Shown here piece after piece: positions 60,869-64,000 of a stretch of DNA of 64,000 nt; positions within the stretch are counted from its first letter, which is position 1, and each line of letters opens with the position of its first letter. The position numbers were made by a program, and so were the translations under genes. Location: positions 806,001-870,000 of the forward strand of contig CP136534.1 in the NCBI GenBank assembly GCA_051016205.1. The letters are read 5' to 3'. This DNA comes from Acuticoccus sp051016205 (GTDB lineage: Bacteria; Pseudomonadota; Alphaproteobacteria; Rhizobiales; Amorphaceae). The notes beneath the pieces were generated by a model that worked only from the letters and a program-made list of their open reading frames with translations, did no database searches and was not told where the DNA came from.

Positions 60869-61239
60869 ACCCATTGGCCGCCAGCCTCCTCGTTGCGGCC
60901 GGCGGTGCGCTGGGCGCCGTCGCGCGCTACTGGGTGGGCGTTGCCGGGGCCATGATGTTCGGCGTCGCGTTCCCCTACTACACGCTGTTCGTCAACGTGG
61001 TGGGAAGTTTTTTGATCGGCTACGTGGCCTTTGCCACTTGGACCACCCCAGGCATTCATGCCATCACCATCGCCGGATTTCTGGGCGGCTTCACCACGTT
61101 CTCCGCCTTCTCCCTCGAAGTGGTGCGCATGGTTGAGGACGAAAAACTCCTCCGTGCAGGCTTTTACATTGCCCTCAGCGTCACCGTGTCGGTGATGGCC
61201 GCCGTGGCAGGGGTCAGCCTTGCACGGCATGCCCCATGA
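60865..61239 (+). CDS. crcB: Fluoride-specific ion channel CrcB/Fluc
   Basis: A 124-residue protein with four membrane helices forming a dual-topology fluoride channel. Signature residues: GGALGAVARYW in helix 1, TLFVNVVGSFLIGYVAFAT (Asn-Val-x-Gly-Ser) in helix 2 and GFLGGFTTFSAFSLEVVRM (the Thr-Phe-Ser-Phe box) in helix 3. The GTG start at 60865 overlaps the hydroxylase stop. No fluoride riboswitch can be expected here because it is internal to an operon, and I see none. Its stop overlaps rluC by 4 bp. Confidence 0.93.
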   Translation: MNPLAASLLVAAGGALGAVARYWVGVAGAMMFGVAFPYYTLFVNVVGSFLIGYVAFATWTTPGIHAITIAGFLGGFTTFSAFSLEVVRMVEDEKLLRAGFYIALSVTVSVMAAVAGVSLARHAP

Positions 61240-62198
61240 ATGACAAGCCTGCCGTCGCCCACCTTCCCGTCAGCGATGACGACGAAGGGATGCGGCTCGA
61301 CCGTTGGCTGAAGAGCCAGTTTCCTGCAATCCCTTTCGGCGCCCTTTCCAAGGTGGTGCGCACAGGTCAGGTGCGTGTGGACGGGTCCCGTGCGAAGCTG
61401 GAAACGCGGCTTCATACGGGTCAAGTGGTGCGCGTGCCGCCCCTTTCCGTGCCGCAGACGGACCGGGCTGGCCCGGAGCCCAGCACAGGCGACAAGGCCG
61501 CCCTTGAGGCGATGACCATCCACCGCGACGACCAGGTGGTGGTGCTGAACAAGCCTTACGGGCTTGCGGTGCAGGGGGGGTCGGGCCTCACCCGCCATGT
61601 GGATGGAATGCTGGAGGCCTGGCGCGACCGCAAGGGCCGCAAGCCTCGCCTGGTTCATCGGCTCGACAGGGAGACGACGGGGGTTCTGGTGGTCGCTCTC
61701 ACCCGCAGCGCTGCGGCGGCCCTTGGGGAGGCGTTCCGCGGCCGCGATGCCCATAAGGACTATCTGGCGCTGACCCGTGGCCACCCGTCGCCGGAGTCGG
61801 GGCGGTTATCCACCTGGCTTGCCAGGGATCTGCGCGATTCAGAGCGCATGGCGGTTCTGAAAAACCGCACCAAAGAGGCCCAGCGGGCGATCACCGACTA
61901 TGAGGTGCTGGACAGGGCAGGCCAACTCTCACTGCTCGGCCTTCATCCTGTGACGGGCCGTACGCATCAGCTGCGCGTACACTGTGCCCATGTTGGCGCG
62001 CCGATCCTTGGCGATTCGAAGTATTTCGACGTTGAGAATTGGGCGCTGCCTGGCGGCATCCAGAACCGCCTGCACCTTCACGCAAAGCGCATCCGCGTGC
62101 CCCATCCTGCCGGGGGAACCCTTGATGTCTGCGCGCCCATGTCAGCCCACTTTGCGCAAAGCCTGTCGCTGCTCGGCCTCAACACGGAGCCTGATTGA
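61236..62198 (+). CDS. rluC: 23S rRNA pseudouridine synthase of the RluC/RluD family
   Basis: A 320-residue pseudouridine synthase with an N-terminal S4 RNA-binding domain (GMRLDRWLKSQFPAIPFGAL, about 18-90) and the catalytic domain: DDQVVVLNKPYGLAVQGG, the catalytic Asp in LVHRLDRETTGVLVVA, and HPVTGRTHQLRVHCAHVGAPILGD. RluC modifies U955, U2504 and U2580 in E. coli; the exact targets here are inferred from family. Last gene of the htrA-rarA-hydroxylase-crcB-rluC operon, and it converges on thpR with a 5-bp gap. Confidence 0.92.
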   Translation: MNDKPAVAHLPVSDDDEGMRLDRWLKSQFPAIPFGALSKVVRTGQVRVDGSRAKLETRLHTGQVVRVPPLSVPQTDRAGPEPSTGDKAALEAMTIHRDDQVVVLNKPYGLAVQGGSGLTRHVDGMLEAWRDRKGRKPRLVHRLDRETTGVLVVALTRSAAAALGEAFRGRDAHKDYLALTRGHPSPESGRLSTWLARDLRDSERMAVLKNRTKEAQRAITDYEVLDRAGQLSLLGLHPVTGRTHQLRVHCAHVGAPILGDSKYFDVENWALPGGIQNRLHLHAKRIRVPHPAGGTLDVCAPMSAHFAQSLSLLGLNTEPD

Positions 62199-62203
62199 GC
62201 CTG

Positions 62204-62752
62204 TCAGGCGGCTGCGGCCAGACCGAGGGGATAGCGCTCCTCCACCAGATAGGGGCCGCCGCCAAACGAGGCTCTGGACGACATCAACACGAACTCGCCC
62301 GCCGTATAGGGCGCCACCTGTAGGCTGCCGCGCATGGACAGCCAGTTGGCCACTTCGCCCGCGGTAGAGCCCTTCACCCGTGCGATTGTGACGTGCGGGG
62401 TGAATTTGCGCGACTCTGCCGGAAGACCGATCCTTTGCAGCGCCCGCTCCTGGGCCGCTTGCAGATCGAGAAGTTGCGCACAGGGCTCCACCCGCACGAA
62501 GATGGAATGGGGCCTTTTGGAGCCGAAGCTGCCATACCCGCTCAGCGAGATGGTGACGGGCGGGCGCGCGATCCGGCTCAAGGCGTGGTGCGCCTCCTCG
62601 GCGGTGGGCTCGTCCACATCGCCAATGAAGCGCAGTGTGATGTGGTAGTTCTCAGGCTCGATCCACCGGGCGCCGCGCAACCCGCCGCGCACGGCCGAAA
62701 GCCACATGCGTGCGTCGTCAGGCATGGTGAGGGCAGTGAACAATCGCGGCAT
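62204..62752 (-). CDS. thpR: RNA 2',3'-cyclic phosphodiesterase ThpR (2H family)
   Basis: A 182-residue 2H phosphoesterase that opens 2',3'-cyclic phosphate ends and can ligate 2'-5' RNA. The two His-x-Thr/Ser motifs are intact: HITLRFIGDV (about 37-46) and HVTIARVKG (about 120-128). MPRLFTALTMPDDARM is typical of the family start. The ATG at 62752 has GGGGAGG eight bases upstream; a TTG two codons earlier was rejected. No RNA repair genes adjoin. Confidence 0.92.
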   Translation of the reverse strand: MPRLFTALTMPDDARMWLSAVRGGLRGARWIEPENYHITLRFIGDVDEPTAEEAHHALSRIARPPVTISLSGYGSFGSKRPHSIFVRVEPCAQLLDLQAAQERALQRIGLPAESRKFTPHVTIARVKGSTAGEVANWLSMRGSLQVAPYTAGEFVLMSSRASFGGGPYLVEERYPLGLAAAA

Positions 62753-62834
62753 GACCAAACCTCCCCGTTAGGACCGTGATGGAGAGTTTTGGATTCGCCC
62801 CACCGTGCGCAAGGGACCGGCAGGCACTCGGGCA

Positions 62835-62867
62835 CAAAAAAAGGCGCGGAGCCAAGCCCCGCGCCTT
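62835..62867 (-). terminator. Rho-independent terminator of the Bax-inhibitor-1 family gene
   Basis: Stem AAGGCGCGG (62841-62849) with CCGCGCCTT (62859-62867). On the minus strand the hairpin is followed by a run of T (the A-run at 62835-62842), 25 bp after the stop codon. On the plus strand TTTT also follows the stem, so it may work in both directions. Confidence 0.9.
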
Positions 62868-62892
62868 TTCCGCCAGAGGCGGTTTGAAATGA

Positions 62893-63675
62893 CTACTCGC
62901 GGTTGCCGAACAGCGACAGGAGCATCATGAACATGTTGATGAAGTTCAGGTAGAGCGACAGGGCGCCCATGATAGCCTTGCGGCTGGTCACGGAGCCGTC
63001 GTCGTTCACGGAGTAAGACTCCTTGATCCTCTGCGTGTCGTAGGCGGTGAGGCCAGCGAACACCAGGACGCCGATCACCGAGATGGCGAACTGCAGCGCA
63101 GACGATTGCAGGAAGATGTTCACCACCATGGCGATGATGATGCCGATCAGGCCCATCACCAGGAACGAGCCCCAACCCGACAGGTCCTTCTTCGTGGTGT
63201 AGCCGAAAAGGCTCAAGCCAGCGAAGGCGGCTGCCGTGATGAAGAACACGCGCACGATGGATTCGGACGTGTAGACCAGGAAGATGGAGGACAGCGAGAT
63301 CCCCATCAGGCCGGCGAACGTCCAGAACATGATCTGCGCCATGCCCGCGGACATGGATTGGATCTTAAAGGTGAACAGGAAGATGAAGGCCAGCGGGGCC
63401 AGCATCACCACCCACTTCAGAGGGCTGGTGTAAAGGGTGACGCCGAACTGCGTCAGCATCATACCGTTGCCAAGCTGTGCGGCGGCGTCAGCGGCGGAGT
63501 TCGCCACTGCGAAGTTAACCACCGCGAGTGCGGCCACACCGGTCACCACAAGGCCGATGGCCATGTAGTTGTAGACGCGCAGCATATAGCTGCGCAGGCC
63601 TTGATCGATGCCGACGTCGGCGGGCGCGGCCCCGACGGTCGGCCGCGCGTACGGATTACGATCGTAGGTCGCCAT
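62893..63675 (-). CDS. Bax inhibitor-1/YccA family membrane protein
   Basis: A 260-residue protein with seven predicted helices. The N-terminus MATYDRNPYARPTVGAAPAD is cytoplasmic, and family features include LRSYMLRVYNYMAIGLVVTG, SFLVMGLIGIIIAMVVNIFL and the C-terminal ALSLYLNFINMFMMLLSLFG. The YetJ/BsYetJ relatives conduct Ca2+ in a pH-dependent way; YccA in E. coli modulates FtsH. Which applies is not known. The start at 63675 gives the family N-terminus; the 49-residue upstream reading is spurious. Confidence 0.92.
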   Translation of the reverse strand: MATYDRNPYARPTVGAAPADVGIDQGLRSYMLRVYNYMAIGLVVTGVAALAVVNFAVANSAADAAAQLGNGMMLTQFGVTLYTSPLKWVVMLAPLAFIFLFTFKIQSMSAGMAQIMFWTFAGLMGISLSSIFLVYTSESIVRVFFITAAAFAGLSLFGYTTKKDLSGWGSFLVMGLIGIIIAMVVNIFLQSSALQFAISVIGVLVFAGLTAYDTQRIKESYSVNDDGSVTSRKAIMGALSLYLNFINMFMMLLSLFGNRE

Positions 63676-64000
63676 AAGCTTCCCTATGTTAACTGTTGTT
63701 GAGCCGGCCCGAAGCCGACGGCGGACGCACCCCGTCCATTGGGGTGCAATATGGAGGGTGGGCGCCCAAACGACAAGCCGGATGAACGGTCCAGCCGCAA
63801 GATATGGGCGCGCCAAGCCCATGATTCCAGATCCGCCGGCCAGACAGCGTGCCCGATCCGCTGCGACGTTGTCAGTTTTGTAAATTTTTCAACAGCGTTC
63901 AGTCGAACTTGCCTAAGTTTGTTCATGAGAAACACAGAATTGCCGTCAAGCAGCCTGCTGCGAAATCGCCCAGCCAAGCACAATGTCTTGCCCAATCCCT
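63676..64000. other. Intergenic region at the window end
   Basis: About 325 bp upstream of the Bax-inhibitor-1 family gene, presumably its promoter. AACTTGCCTAAGTT (63907-63920) contains CCTAAGTT, the half-site also seen at 35307. No gene is supported before the window ends. Confidence 0.35.

Overview
This 64 kb window is chromosomal DNA from a high-G+C alphaproteobacterium, most likely a member of the Hyphomicrobiales (Rhizobiales). The inference rests on the gene set: divK, a CenR-like response regulator, a TIGR02300/FYDLN acidic protein, an IalB-like protein, DUF1127/LysR pairs, a class II EPSP synthase, a dinB-DUF3572 pair, TRAP and PotA-type transporters, and a topA-rnr-DUF983-NUDIX chain. 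Nearly all DNA is coding. I see no phage, plasmid, insertion sequence or CRISPR array. One tRNA (Ala-GGC) is present.

Layout. 1-6.4 kb: murA (cut by the window edge), uvrD, an acetoin/histone deacetylase-family enzyme and a MATE exporter. 6.4-9.1 kb: small secreted proteins, including an operon of an L,D-transpeptidase-fold protein that has lost its catalytic cysteine and a secreted trypsin-like protease. 9.1-11.1 kb: an atypical patch with palindromic intergenic repeats, a rearranged CaiB/BaiF CoA-transferase and tRNA-Ala. 11.1-18 kb: core information and biosynthesis genes (TIGR02300, aroA-cmk-rpsA, rpoH, adenosine kinase). 18-25.1 kb: rlmN, ialB-like, LysR/DUF1127, DUF1232-phhB, ispG, 3-hydroxybutyrate dehydrogenase. 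25.2-34 kb: KefC-type antiporter, an orphan type I secretion ABC/HlyD pair, a PAS-GGDEF-EAL protein, and a response regulator with a cyclic-nucleotide-binding-only protein. 34-46.3 kb: dapF, an exported nonapeptide-repeat/PRC-barrel protein, a PotA-type ABC transporter interrupted by an antiparallel CDF metal exporter, a complete TRAP transporter with a coupled amidase, and a TSUP permease. 46.4-56.2 kb: dinB-DUF3572, divK, rpmG, an MFS permease and topA-rnr-DUF983-NUDIX. 56.4-64 kb: a small conserved protein, a four-copy 16-bp direct repeat, then htrA-rarA-fatty acid hydroxylase-crcB-rluC with overlapping ends, thpR and a Bax-inhibitor-1 family membrane protein.

The window is mainly housekeeping with accessory envelope and transport genes. 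The observations most worth following are the catalytically dead L,D-transpeptidase homologue paired with a secreted protease (7.3-9.1 kb), the 9-residue tandem repeat protein (35.5-36.8 kb), the 16-bp iteron-like array upstream of htrA (57.0 kb), the apparently permuted CoA-transferase inside a repeat-flanked patch next to a tRNA (9.1-11.1 kb), and two departures from expected gene order (no pleD beside divK; a fatty acid hydroxylase inside rarA-crcB-rluC). None is proven to be a new system. Starts were chosen by reading ribosome binding sites and family N-termini by eye; no searches were run.
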